A DNA stretch of 62,518 bases from Mesorhizobium sp. B4-1-3 (GCF_006439355.1 NZ_VFTG01000031.1:1-62518), one strand, 5' to 3'. Shown: positions 34,468 to 43,380, numbered from the stretch's first letter. The notes: a model not told the origin generated them from the sequence alone. Made by a program: numbers and translations.

Positions 34468-35253
34468 TCAAAGCAGTTCGGGAACGTAGCGGGGCGTCGC
34501 CGTCAGCCCGCCGTCGACGCGCAGGTCGGTGCCGGTGGTGAAGCCGGCCGCATCGGAAGCCAGATAGACGGCGGCCTCGGCCACCTCGGAAGGCTCGCCG
34601 ATGCGGCCAAGCGGATGCATCTTGACCCACGCCTTGGCGAGGCTGCCGCCGATTTCCTTGATCAGCCTGTCGTTCATCGGTGTGTTGATGGTGCCCGGCG
34701 AGATCGAGTTGACGCGGATGTTCAGCGGGCCGAACTCGACCGCCATCTGGCGCGTCATCGCCATCACCGCGCCCTTGGCGCCGGCATAGGCGGTCCAGCC
34801 GTCGAGGCCGATATGGCCCTGCGCCGAGGCCATGTTGATGATCGAGCCGGACTTCTGCGCGATCATGTGCGGCAATGCATATTTGCAGCCGCGGAACACG
34901 CTGGTCAGGTTGACCGCGATCAGCCGGTGCCATTGCTCGTCGGTCATCTCGTGCACCGGCATGCCGCCTATCGCGATCGCGGCGTTGTTGACCAGGATAT
35001 CGAGATGTCCGGTCTTCTTCACCGCGCTGTCGATCAGGCCGACGATGTCGGCTTCCTGGGAGACGTCGCAATGGACGTAGTCGGCGCGGCGGCCAGCCGC
35101 GCGAAGTGCTGCCGCGAACGTCTCGCCTGCGCCGTCGGCGATGTCGCCGAGGAACACATGCGCCCCTTCCCGGGCCATGGCCTCGGCGATCGCGTGGCCG
35201 ATGCCGTCGGCCGCACCGGTGATGACGGCGGTTTTTCCTTCAAGACGAGCCAT
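34468..35253 (-). CDS. Short-chain dehydrogenase/reductase of the sugar operon
   Basis: 261 residues from the ATG at 35253 (GGAGG five bases upstream, inside the permease end). Classical SDR motifs are TGAADGIG, NNAAIAIGG, the catalytic Ser in INMASAQG and Tyr-Lys in YAGAK, and a C-terminal TGTDLRVDGG. It uses NAD(P) to oxidise or reduce a hydroxyl group. Its place just after the ABC permease gene suggests it acts on the imported sugar or its acid. Confidence 0.9.
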   Translation of the reverse strand: MARLEGKTAVITGAADGIGHAIAEAMAREGAHVFLGDIADGAGETFAAALRAAGRRADYVHCDVSQEADIVGLIDSAVKKTGHLDILVNNAAIAIGGMPVHEMTDEQWHRLIAVNLTSVFRGCKYALPHMIAQKSGSIINMASAQGHIGLDGWTAYAGAKGAVMAMTRQMAVEFGPLNIRVNSISPGTINTPMNDRLIKEIGGSLAKAWVKMHPLGRIGEPSEVAEAAVYLASDAAGFTTGTDLRVDGGLTATPRYVPELL

Positions 35254-35254
35254 A

Positions 35255-36250
35255 TCAGCCTCCATTCGCGCGCCGGTGCTTCGCTTCGTCGAAGGCGACC
35301 GCGGCAATGATGATCATGCCGGTGATGACGAGCTGCCATTCGGTGGGCAGGCCGAGACCGCGCAGGCCGTTGGACAGAAACTGCAGGATGAGCACGCCCA
35401 GCGCCATGCCTGTCAGGCTGCCGATGCCGCCGGCAAGGCTCACGCCGCCGAGCACCGTCGCGGCGACGACCTGGAATTCGAAATTGAGCCCCGCCGTATG
35501 CTGCGCCGAGCCGACACGCGCCGCCAGGATGATGCCCGCGACGGTCGCCAGCAGCGCGCTGATGATGAAGCAGATGAACTTGACGCGCCGCACGTCGTAG
35601 CCGGCGAGCCGCGCCACTTCCTGGTTGCCGCCGACGGCATAGATCTGCCGTCCGAACGGCCAGTGCTGCATCATGTAGCCGAAGGCGACGAGGAGCACGA
35701 TGGCGATCACCGCCGAATACGGGATGATATTGAACAGGCGCCCGTCGGAGAGCGCGATGAAGGAGTCGAGGCTGGCATCGTCGGAGATCGCGCGCTGGCC
35801 GGTGTAGAGATAGACGCCGCCGCGCATGATGAACATGGTTCCGAGCGTCACGATCAGCGAGTTGATGCCGGCATAGGCGACGAGATAGCCGTTCACCATC
35901 CCAATGATCAGGCCGAACAGCAGTGCGCCGCCGACGCCAAGCGCCAGCGAATTGGTGTCGTTCATGATGATGATCAGCGGCAGCGCGATGGTCGCCAGCA
36001 GCGAGCCGATCGAAATGTCGACCTCGCCGGAAATGAAGACGAGGGCGCAGCCGATGCCGGCGGTGAGCGCCAGCGAGGCCTGGCCCAGCACATTGGTCAT
36101 GTTGCGCACGGAGAAGAAATTCTCGACCGTTGCGGAAAAGAACGCCAGCACCAGGACGAGGCAGACGAGCAGCGCCAGTTCCTGGCGGGCAAAGAGCCGC
36201 GCCAGCAAGGATGGCTGGTCTTTCGCGGAAGCCGTGCTTGCCAGGCTCAT
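35255..36250 (-). CDS. Ribose-type sugar ABC transporter permease (second)
   Basis: 331 residues with eight to ten membrane spans and the RbsC-family hallmarks CALVFISGEVDISIGSLLA, NSLIVTLGTMFIMRGGVYL and the EAA-like loop GGNQEVARLAGYDVRRVKF. It is the second of two permeases in this operon and shares only moderate similarity with the one at 37836, so they probably form a heterodimer. It precedes the SDR gene by one base. Confidence 0.93.
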   Translation of the reverse strand: MSLASTASAKDQPSLLARLFARQELALLVCLVLVLAFFSATVENFFSVRNMTNVLGQASLALTAGIGCALVFISGEVDISIGSLLATIALPLIIIMNDTNSLALGVGGALLFGLIIGMVNGYLVAYAGINSLIVTLGTMFIMRGGVYLYTGQRAISDDASLDSFIALSDGRLFNIIPYSAVIAIVLLVAFGYMMQHWPFGRQIYAVGGNQEVARLAGYDVRRVKFICFIISALLATVAGIILAARVGSAQHTAGLNFEFQVVAATVLGGVSLAGGIGSLTGMALGVLILQFLSNGLRGLGLPTEWQLVITGMIIIAAVAFDEAKHRRANGG

Positions 36251-36313
36251 CGCTTGCCTCCTCCGAGGGAATGGCGCTTATCGCAAGGAATGCCGAGGCG
36301 ATACGCCATGGTT

Positions 36314-37846
36314 CTATCCGATCGCCGCATTGAGGATCTTCTCCTGCGTGGCTTCCTCGCGCGGCATCAGCGCGGTCAGGCGGCCTTCGCACATCACCGC
36401 GATCCGATCGGCGAGGCCGAGCAGTTCCGGCATCTCCGACGTCATCATGACCACCGCCAGGCCCTCGCCGGCGAGCCGGTCGATCAGCGCGAAGATTTCC
36501 GACTTGGCGCCAACATCGATGCCGCGTGTCGGCTCGTCGACGACGATGACCTTCAGGCCGCGCATCAGCCAGCGCGAGATCAGCACCTTCTGCTGGTTGC
36601 CGCCGGAGAGGTTCTTGATCTGCTGGAACAGGCTGGGCGTCTTGATGCGGAAGCGGTCGACATAGTCCTGCACCGCCTGGTGTTCCTTCGCCTTGTCGAC
36701 GAAGCCCAATCGGGCGAACGCGCCGAGCGAGGCGAGGCTGGCGTTCTGGTAGACCGGCAACTCGCCCATCAGGCCTTCGCTCTTGCGGTCCTCGGTGAGC
36801 AGGCCGATGCCGAGCCGCACCCCGGTGCGCGTGTCGTGCGGCGCCAGCCGCTGACCGTCGACCGTGACGGTGCCAGAGGCGATCGGGTCGTAGCCGACGA
36901 TCGCCTTGGCGAGCTCGGTGCGGCCGGCGCCCATCAAACCGAAAAAGCCGAGCACCTCGCCGGCGCGTGCCTCGAAGGACACGTCGATGAGCTTCTTCGC
37001 CGTGCTGAGGTTTTCAACCGACAGCGCCACCTTGCTGCCCGCCGCGCCGCGCTGGCGCGGAAAGAGGTTGTCGATCCGGCGGCCGATCATGTCCTGGATC
37101 AGCGTGTCGTTGGTGTGCTCGCCGATCGGCCTGGTCGAGATATGGCGTCCATCGCGCAGCACCGTCACCGTGTCGGCGATCTCGAACACCTCGTCGAGCT
37201 TGTGGCTGACATAGACCACGGCGATGCCGAGCGCCGCCAGGCGGCGGATGACGGTGAACAGCAGCGAGACCTCGTTCGGCGTCAGCGAGGACGTCGGTTC
37301 GTCCATCACCACCACGCGCGCCTCGTGGGCGAGCGCGCGGGCGATCTCGACCATCTGCTGCTGGCTGACCGGCAGCGATCCCGTCCGCGCCGCCGGATCG
37401 ACGTTGAAGCCGATGCGGTTGAACAGCGCCGCCGAGTCGGCGCGGATCTTCTTCCAGTCGATCGAGCCGGTCCTGCCGGTCGGATAGCCTTCGAGGAAGA
37501 TGTTTTCCGCGACGGTGAATTCGGAGATCAGCGCGATCTCCTGGAACACGACCTTGATGCCTTCCTTCAGGCTGTCGCGCGGCGACTTGATGTCGACCTC
37601 GCGCCCGCGCATGCGGATGGTGCCGGCATCCTTGCCGTAGACGCCGGCCATGATCTTGATCAGCGTCGACTTGCCGGCGCCGTTCTCGCCCATCAGCGCG
37701 TGGATCTTGCCGGGCTCCAGGGTGAAGTCGACATTGTCCAGCGCCACCACGCCCGGGAAGCGCTTGCCGATGCCGCGCATCTCCAGCGCCGACACATCGG
37801 TGTCGATGGGCGCGCCTTCGCCGGGATGAAGGAAATCAACGGACAT
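36314..37846 (-). CDS. Ribose-type sugar ABC transporter ATP-binding protein
   Basis: 510 residues with two nucleotide-binding domains, as in RbsA/MglA. The first has Walker A GENGAGKST, a signature LPVSQQQMVEIA and RVVVMDEPTSSLT. The second has a modified Walker A (GLMGAGRTEL), LSGGNQQKVLISRWL and VIVVDEPTRGID. The degenerate second P-loop is normal for this family. It overlaps the end of the upstream permease gene by 11 bases. Confidence 0.94.
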   Translation of the reverse strand: MSVDFLHPGEGAPIDTDVSALEMRGIGKRFPGVVALDNVDFTLEPGKIHALMGENGAGKSTLIKIMAGVYGKDAGTIRMRGREVDIKSPRDSLKEGIKVVFQEIALISEFTVAENIFLEGYPTGRTGSIDWKKIRADSAALFNRIGFNVDPAARTGSLPVSQQQMVEIARALAHEARVVVMDEPTSSLTPNEVSLLFTVIRRLAALGIAVVYVSHKLDEVFEIADTVTVLRDGRHISTRPIGEHTNDTLIQDMIGRRIDNLFPRQRGAAGSKVALSVENLSTAKKLIDVSFEARAGEVLGFFGLMGAGRTELAKAIVGYDPIASGTVTVDGQRLAPHDTRTGVRLGIGLLTEDRKSEGLMGELPVYQNASLASLGAFARLGFVDKAKEHQAVQDYVDRFRIKTPSLFQQIKNLSGGNQQKVLISRWLMRGLKVIVVDEPTRGIDVGAKSEIFALIDRLAGEGLAVVMMTSEMPELLGLADRIAVMCEGRLTALMPREEATQEKILNAAIG

Positions 37847-38819
37847 TGGCTTTGTTCCGGATGATGTCGAGATAAGTCGCCAGGATGATGACGATACCCG
37901 GCACCACCATCTGCAGGTCCTGGTTCCAGCCGAGGATGATGATGCCGTTGTCGATCACCTTGAGAACCAGCACGCCGAGCAGCGTGCCGAACAGTGAGCC
38001 GCGGCCGCCGAGCAGGCTGGTGCCGCCAAGAATGACGGCGGCGATCACCGTCAGCTCGAAGCCGCGCCCAGCGGTCGGCTGGCCGGCATTCATCAATGAC
38101 GACAGGATCATGCCGGCGACGCCGACGGCGAGGCCGGTGACGACGAAGGCAAGCAGCTTCAGCCGTTCCGAACGCAGGCCGGACAGGCGCACCGCCCTTT
38201 CATTGGCGCCGACCGCGTAGAGATAGCGGCCGAGCGTGGTGAAGCGCAGCGTCACATAGGCGACGACGAAGATAAGCGCGGCGATGATGACGGGGACGGG
38301 TACCGCGCCGACATAGCCGGCGCCGAGATCGGTGAAGCTTGCCAGTTGGTTGTGGTTCTGCACTGCTTCGCGCGTGAACAGATAGACTCCGCCCTGCAGC
38401 ATCATCATGGTGCCGATGGTGGCGATCAGCGAGTTCACCCTTAGCTTGGTGACGACAAGCCCGTTGAACAGACCGACTCCCCCGGCGAAGGCAAGCGCTG
38501 CCAGCATGCCGAGCGCGAGGCTGTGCGTGGAATTGAGCACCGCCATGCCGATGCAGCCGACAAAGGCGAGCGAGGCGCCGACCGACAGGTCGACTTCCGC
38601 CGTGATGATGAGCATGGTCATGCCCGAGGCGACGATCAGCACCAGCGCGCATTGGCGCAGGATGGCGATGATGTTGGCCTCCGAATAGAACTGCGGCGCC
38701 GCGATCGAGATGGCGATGCAAAGCACCGCCAGGATGCCGCCCAGCACCAGCTGGCTGCTGCCGAGAAGCTGGCCGCCGATAAGACGCTTCTGCGCGGAAG
38801 CGTGTGTAAGCTCGCTCAT
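37836..38819 (-). CDS. Ribose-type sugar ABC transporter permease (first)
   Basis: 327 residues, RbsC family: GGILAVLCIAISIAAPQF, MLIITAEVDLSVGASLAF, NSLIATIGTMMMLQGGVYL and GANERAVRLSGLRSERLKL. It begins right after a RIME-like repeat and is separated from the binding-protein gene by about 220 bases with strong hairpins. With the second permease it would form the membrane channel for the imported sugar. Confidence 0.93.
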   Translation of the reverse strand: MSELTHASAQKRLIGGQLLGSSQLVLGGILAVLCIAISIAAPQFYSEANIIAILRQCALVLIVASGMTMLIITAEVDLSVGASLAFVGCIGMAVLNSTHSLALGMLAALAFAGGVGLFNGLVVTKLRVNSLIATIGTMMMLQGGVYLFTREAVQNHNQLASFTDLGAGYVGAVPVPVIIAALIFVVAYVTLRFTTLGRYLYAVGANERAVRLSGLRSERLKLLAFVVTGLAVGVAGMILSSLMNAGQPTAGRGFELTVIAAVILGGTSLLGGRGSLFGTLLGVLVLKVIDNGIIILGWNQDLQMVVPGIVIILATYLDIIRNKANVR

Positions 38820-38838
38820 GTCAGTCCGTTCCCGTCGC

Positions 38839-38953
38839 TAGAGCATGATGCCGAAAGTGTGAAGCGGTTTTCGGACGACATCATGCTCTATCTCTCGGAT
38901 TTAGAGACGGATTCAGATTTCAGGTCGAACAGACCTGAAATCATCCGGCTCTA
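38839..38953. repeat. RIME-like intergenic palindromic element 2
   Basis: Two strong palindromes in tandem. TAGAGCATGATG (38839-38850) pairs with CATCATGCTCTA (38879-38890), with an inner CCGAAA/TTTCGG stem. GATTTCAGGTC (38916-38926) pairs with GACCTGAAATC (38932-38942) around a five-base loop. This is the RIME layout of rhizobia. It lies inside the transporter operon between the binding-protein and permease genes. Confidence 0.7.
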
Positions 38954-39004
38954 AGGTCAGGCGCCGGCGCCGTGTCCTTGCCGGCCATCGGCCCCTGGCA
39001 GGTG

Positions 39005-39029
39005 GCCCTTCCCGCGACGCGGGAAGGGC
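39005..39029 (-). terminator. Hairpin between sugar-binding protein and permease genes
   Basis: GCCCTTCCCGC (39005-39015) and GCGGGAAGGGC (39019-39029) form a perfect 11-base GC-rich stem with a three-base loop, 14 bases past the binding-protein stop. With no T-tract it probably acts as a partial terminator or 3'-end protector, giving more binding protein than permease. Confidence 0.6.
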
Positions 39030-39042
39030 TGTGTCGATCGAC

Positions 39043-40074
39043 CTATTTCTTCAGGTCGGCCGAGGTCTTCATGCACTTCGCCGGCGGCTGCAGCGCATTG
39101 ACGGCGTCCCATTTGATGGTGCGGGTCTTGCTGTCATAATCATAGTATTTCTTCCAATCGTCGCCAGTCATCGGCGCGGTCGGGCTGACGATGTGCTCCG
39201 GCACCTGCTCGTTGTTGAACAGCTTGACCGCCGCGTCGATGGTGGTGAAGCCTTCCTTCTCCGGGAACATGGCGGCCTCGATGCGGTAGGACGGCTCATT
39301 CTGCATGGCGTTGATGAAGGCGAGCCCTTCGCCGCCGGTGCCGACCGTCAGCAGGCCGTCCTGCGACTTGCCGGCGGCCTTCCAGGCCTGCAGACCGCCG
39401 AGCGACGAAGAATCGTTGATGCCGTAGATGATGTTGACGTCGGAATTCTTGGCGAGCGCTGCCGAGGAGACTTCCAGAGCGCGGTCCGGATTGCCGCCGC
39501 CGTCGAGGTCATGCACCATCACAGCATCGGGGATGACGGTCTTAAGCCCGTCCATGAAGCCGTGCGAGCGCAGCACCGTCGCCGACAGCAGCGGCAGGCC
39601 GACATTCATCACCTTGGCGACGCCGCCGAGTTTTTCCTTGGCATATTTGCCGGCCTCGACGCCGGAGAAGTAGCCGGTGTCGTAGTCGCAGATGGCGACC
39701 ATCGTGGTCATGCCCTTGACGGGGTTGCCCTCGAGCACCACCGGGATGTTGGCGGCCTTGGCCTGGCGCAGCAGCGGCACCACGCCTTCCTCGTTGACCG
39801 GGGTGATGATCAGCACGTCGACGCCCTTGGCGATGAGGTCCTCGGCGGCGGCGACCTGCTTGGCTATGTCGAGGTTGGCGTCCTGCACTTCGACCTCGAT
39901 CCCGAGTTCCTTGCCATGCGCCTTCATGCCCTTGATCACATTCTGGTACCACTCATGCGTGGCGTAGTTGGTGACGTACCCGATATGCTTGGGCATGTTC
40001 TCGGCATGCGTCGCCGCCGCACCCATCGCCAGCATGGCCGCGGATGCGAGCAGGATTGATTTGGACCAGTGCAT
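39043..40074 (-). CDS. Sugar ABC transporter periplasmic binding protein
   Basis: 343 residues with a signal peptide (ILLASAAMLAMGAAATHAEN). The body is a type I (RbsB/XylF-like) binding fold: HIGYVTNYATHEWYQNVIKGM, AAEDLIAKGVDVLIITPVNEEG and CDYDTGYFSGVEAGKYA. The sugar cannot be read from sequence. It follows the IclR gene and precedes a RIME repeat and the transporter membrane genes. Confidence 0.93.
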   Translation of the reverse strand: MHWSKSILLASAAMLAMGAAATHAENMPKHIGYVTNYATHEWYQNVIKGMKAHGKELGIEVEVQDANLDIAKQVAAAEDLIAKGVDVLIITPVNEEGVVPLLRQAKAANIPVVLEGNPVKGMTTMVAICDYDTGYFSGVEAGKYAKEKLGGVAKVMNVGLPLLSATVLRSHGFMDGLKTVIPDAVMVHDLDGGGNPDRALEVSSAALAKNSDVNIIYGINDSSSLGGLQAWKAAGKSQDGLLTVGTGGEGLAFINAMQNEPSYRIEAAMFPEKEGFTTIDAAVKLFNNEQVPEHIVSPTAPMTGDDWKKYYDYDSKTRTIKWDAVNALQPPAKCMKTSADLKK

Positions 40075-40101
40075 TTTTCTCTCCCAGGTTTTTCGTTTGT
40101 C

Positions 40102-40953
40102 TCAGTCGCTGAACGGGTAGTCCCGCCGTTCCGGGTCGGCACGTGAAGAGCTGTTGGCTTCGCCCCAGCCAAGCGCAGCCGATATCTTCTCGGCGGCGGC
40201 GCGGGTTCGCTCGAAGACGGTTTGACGGTCGAAGCGCGCGGCCTTCTGCGGCAAGAGCGGCACCGTGAGCGCGGCGATGACCGCGCCGGTGTGATCGCGC
40301 ACCGGCATGGAGATGTTGGTGCAGGCCTCGACGGCCAGCGACGCGCGCATCTCGTGGCCGAGCCTGGCCACCTCGTTCAGCCGCGCCTCGATTTCTTCCC
40401 GAGTTCCCTGGCCCTCGCCGGCGGCGACGATCCGCTCGACGATACGGTCGCGCTCGGCCCGGTTCGAATGGGCGAGCAGCACCGCGCCGGAGCTGGTTTC
40501 GAGGATCGGGAAATGCGATCCGAGCGCAACCGAATAGCGCATCGGCAGCGGTGAATCGATCTGCAGCACCACCAGCGCGTTCTGCCCCTCGCGCACCACC
40601 AGATGGCAGCTCTGGTCGGCATTGGCGGTCAATTCGCGCATCACCGGCAGCGCGCATTCGACCAGCCTGTTGACCGGCGGATGCATATGCGCGAGCTCGA
40701 ACAGCTTCAGCGACAGACGGAAGCGGTCCGATTGCGTACGGAAGATGTAGCCGCGCTTCTCCAGCAGAAGCAGGATGCGGTAGATTTCGTGGATGGACCT
40801 GCCAAGGCCGGTGGCGATCTCCGTCTGGGTCAGCGCTTCGGCGCTTGCAGCCATGAACTCCAGCACATCGAGCGCCTTCTCCACCGCCGGCACCCGATAC
40901 CCGTTGCGGCCGCTTTCGCTTTCCTCGAGGGTTTCGGCAATACCGGCGGCCAT
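40102..40953 (-). CDS. IclR-family transcriptional regulator
   Basis: About 283 residues, start ATG overlapping the upstream stop (TGATG). The winged helix (VEKALDVLEFMAASAEALTQTEIATGLGRSIHEIYRILLLLEKRGYI) and the C-terminal effector domain (ACTNISMPVRDHTGAVIAALTVPLLP) are both present. IclR proteins bind small acids or sugars and often control adjacent catabolic operons. It is encoded between two binding-protein-like genes, so it is the natural regulator of the sugar/CoA operon. Confidence 0.92.
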   Translation of the reverse strand: MAAGIAETLEESESGRNGYRVPAVEKALDVLEFMAASAEALTQTEIATGLGRSIHEIYRILLLLEKRGYIFRTQSDRFRLSLKLFELAHMHPPVNRLVECALPVMRELTANADQSCHLVVREGQNALVVLQIDSPLPMRYSVALGSHFPILETSSGAVLLAHSNRAERDRIVERIVAAGEGQGTREEIEARLNEVARLGHEMRASLAVEACTNISMPVRDHTGAVIAALTVPLLPQKAARFDRQTVFERTRAAAEKISAALGWGEANSSSRADPERRDYPFSD

Positions 40954-42095
40954 CACGCGACGCTCCGTTCCGGTTGCCTGGTTTCGCGATAGAGGCGGTT
41001 GACATAATCGGCGAGTTCAGCGGCCGAGATGTCGCCGGCAATCGCAGCGGCCGCGCGCGGCGCGCATTCGCGGAAGAAGGCGATAAAGCCCGGATGGGTC
41101 GGACGCAGATAGGACGAGCTGATCGTGCGCAGAGTCGAGGCGAAGAAGTCGCCGCAGAGACGATTGACCTCGGCGTCCTTCCAGGCCGCCAGCGATCCCG
41201 GCTGTCCGCCCGACTTCACATAGTCGCTGCGCTGGTAGTCGGGCGAGCACAGGAACAGCGCGTAGTCGATCGCCGCCTCCTTGTGCTTCGACTGGGCGCT
41301 GACACCGATACCGGCGCCGCCGAGCAGCGCGCCGGCCGATCGCGCGGTCGGCACGTCGGCAAAGCGCAGATACGGCCTGTCGGCCTTCGCGGCGTAGTTC
41401 ACATAGCCGAAGGCGAACGGCACATAGACGACGTCGTCGTGGGTGACCATGTGGTCGTAGCAGCGGATCGGATTCCATTTGGATGAGTTCGGATGCGACA
41501 GCGCCGCCAGTTCGCGCAGCTGCGCGATGGCCTTTTCGACCATTTCCGTGGCGATGAACTGGTCGCCATGTTCCTGCGGATGTCCGAGCGTCAGAAGCAG
41601 GCACATCGCATCCGTCGGCACGAAAGGCAGACCGAGCCACTTGCCGTCCTTGCGCGCGCGGCGGCCGAGCTCGACAACGTCTTCATGCGTACGCGGCACC
41701 GGTCCGTAGCGATCGAGAAGGTCCGGGCGATACGAAGCGACATGGCAGGCGGCGTCGATCGGCAATGCCCATTGGCGTCCGTTCTTTTCGTAGGACCGCC
41801 AGGACGGACCGACGGAATCCTGCTCGAAGAAACGGACTTGCTCCGCCGACAGATAGGCGTCGAACGGCACCATCAGCCCGTCCTGCGCGATGTCGCCGAT
41901 GAAGGGATGATCGAACACCACCAGGTCGTATTCGCCGAGCACCGGGCCGAGTGCGCCCTCGCCGAATTCATAGAGGCTGCGGCGGGCCCATTCGATCTCC
42001 AGGCCGGGATTGACGGCGCAATACGGCGCGACGCTGGCGTCCAGCGGACCCCAGCAACGTCGATGATCCCACGCAAGACCGCGCAGTCCTGTCAT
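40953..42095 (-). CDS. Solute-binding-protein-like protein lacking a signal peptide
   Basis: 380 residues beginning MTGLRGLAWDHRRCWGPLDA after GGGAGGAA. The fold resembles family 1 (sugar) extracellular solute-binding proteins (PVLGEYDLVVFDHPFIGDIAQDGLMVPFDAYL, WALPIDAACHVASY, LGGAGIGVSAQSKHKEAAIDYALF). There is no hydrophobic signal sequence at this start or at the upstream in-frame start (42146). It is translationally coupled to the IclR gene. It could be a cytoplasmic ligand sensor, or the true N-terminus could be missed; the ribosome binding site supports the start chosen. Confidence 0.8.
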   Translation of the reverse strand: MTGLRGLAWDHRRCWGPLDASVAPYCAVNPGLEIEWARRSLYEFGEGALGPVLGEYDLVVFDHPFIGDIAQDGLMVPFDAYLSAEQVRFFEQDSVGPSWRSYEKNGRQWALPIDAACHVASYRPDLLDRYGPVPRTHEDVVELGRRARKDGKWLGLPFVPTDAMCLLLTLGHPQEHGDQFIATEMVEKAIAQLRELAALSHPNSSKWNPIRCYDHMVTHDDVVYVPFAFGYVNYAAKADRPYLRFADVPTARSAGALLGGAGIGVSAQSKHKEAAIDYALFLCSPDYQRSDYVKSGGQPGSLAAWKDAEVNRLCGDFFASTLRTISSSYLRPTHPGFIAFFRECAPRAAAAIAGDISAAELADYVNRLYRETRQPERSVA

Positions 42096-42149
42096 ATCCG
42101 GCAATTCCTCCCTGGAACCAGGCCACGTGCCCGGTCCGCAAACCACTAG

Positions 42150-42191
42150 CAGGTATTTTTACCTGAGCAAATAGTTTTTACATACGCAAAT
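42150..42191. promoter_or_regulatory. Palindrome and tandem repeat upstream of the binding-protein/IclR operon
   Basis: CAGGTA-TTTT-TACCTG (42150-42165) is a perfect 16-base palindrome. Overlapping it, the pattern TTTTTAC-x4-GCAAAT occurs twice with a 19-base period (from 42156 and from 42175). It lies 55-96 bases upstream of the operon's first start codon, a suitable place for an operator. Confidence 0.5.
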
Positions 42192-42195
42192 CGCT

Positions 42196-43380
42196 TCAAG
42201 CCAGCCCGAACCGTTCGACGGCCCGCATGATGCCGCGCAATTCGGCGAGGCCCTTGAGCCGGCCGATCAGCGAATAGCCGGGATTGATCCTGGTCTTGCC
42301 GATGTCGTCGGCGAGGAGATGCCCATGGTCCGGCCGCATCGGAATGCGCCAGTCGGCGCGGCCTTCCTTGCGGCGGCGCGCCTCCTCCTGCATCAGCGCG
42401 AGGATGACATGCGCCATGTCCGTGCCGCCCTCGAGATGCTCGGTCTCGTGGAAAGAGCCGCCATCCTCGATGGTGACGTTGCGCAGATGCACGAAATGGA
42501 TGCGGCTGGCGAACTCCTTGACCATGGCGACGATGTCGTTGTCGGCGCGCGTGCCGTAGGAGCCGGTGCAGAACGTCAGCCCGTTGGCCGGGCTATCGAC
42601 GGCATCGAGGATGAAGCGCGCATCCTCGGCGGTCGAGACGATGCGCGGCAGGCCGTAGAGCGAGAAAGGCGGATCGTCGGGATGGATGCACATGCGCACC
42701 CCTTCCTCCTCGGCCACCGGAATGATCTCGCGCAGGAACCAGGCCAGGTTCTCGCGCAATTCCTTCGGCCCGATCGCATCATAGTCGGCCAAGGCCTCGC
42801 GGAAGCTGTCGCGGTTGTAGGCGCGCTCGGTGGCTGGCAGTCCTACGATGAGATTGCGCTCGATCCTGTCGATCTTCTCGTCGCTAAGCTCCTTCAGCCG
42901 CGCTTCCGCTTCGGCGATACGGGGGGACGTGTAGCTGGCTTCGGCATTCCGGCGCTTCAGCACGAACAGGTCGTAAGCGGCGAAATCGATCGCATCGAAG
43001 CGCAGCGCATAACCCGTCGTCGGCAGGCGGTAAGCCAGATCCGTCCGCGTCCAGTCGACCACCGGCATGAAGTTGTAGCAGATCGTCGCGATGCCGGCCT
43101 TCGCCAGCGCGCGGATCGTGTCCTTGTAGAAGCCGACATAACGGAGCCGCTCCGGCGATCCGATCTTGATCGAGTTGTGGACAGGAATGCTCTCGACCAC
43201 CGACCAGGTCAGTCCCGCCGCCTCGATGATGCGCTTGCGCTCCAGGATCTTCTCCAGCGGCCAGACGCGCCCGTCATAGATGTCGTGCAAGGCCGAGACC
43301 ACGCCGGTCGCACCCGCCTGTTTGACGTGATCGAGGGTCACCGGATCGTCCGGACCGTACCAGCGCCAAGTTTGTTCCAT
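42196..43380 (-). CDS. uxuA: Mannonate dehydratase
   Basis: 394 residues from the ATG behind GGAGGAAA. It is a TIM-barrel protein with the UxuA features MEQTWRWYGPDDPVTLDHVKQAGATGVVSALHDI, EGVRMCIHPDDPPFSLYGLPRI, the metal-site cysteine in FCTGSYG, histidine in HFVHLRNV and aspartate in RPDHGHLL. It dehydrates D-mannonate to 2-keto-3-deoxygluconate in hexuronate catabolism. It is divergent from a GntR regulator, with operator-like palindromes between. Confidence 0.93.
   Translation of the reverse strand: MEQTWRWYGPDDPVTLDHVKQAGATGVVSALHDIYDGRVWPLEKILERKRIIEAAGLTWSVVESIPVHNSIKIGSPERLRYVGFYKDTIRALAKAGIATICYNFMPVVDWTRTDLAYRLPTTGYALRFDAIDFAAYDLFVLKRRNAEASYTSPRIAEAEARLKELSDEKIDRIERNLIVGLPATERAYNRDSFREALADYDAIGPKELRENLAWFLREIIPVAEEEGVRMCIHPDDPPFSLYGLPRIVSTAEDARFILDAVDSPANGLTFCTGSYGTRADNDIVAMVKEFASRIHFVHLRNVTIEDGGSFHETEHLEGGTDMAHVILALMQEEARRRKEGRADWRIPMRPDHGHLLADDIGKTRINPGYSLIGRLKGLAELRGIMRAVERFGLA

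Noticed and set aside
33223..37864. Very long plus-strand ORFs (695 and 907 codons) across the sugar operon
   Set aside because: They lie antisense to well-supported ABC, SDR and CoA-transferase genes, and their translations are Asp/Arg/His-rich without motifs. They are GC-driven shadows.
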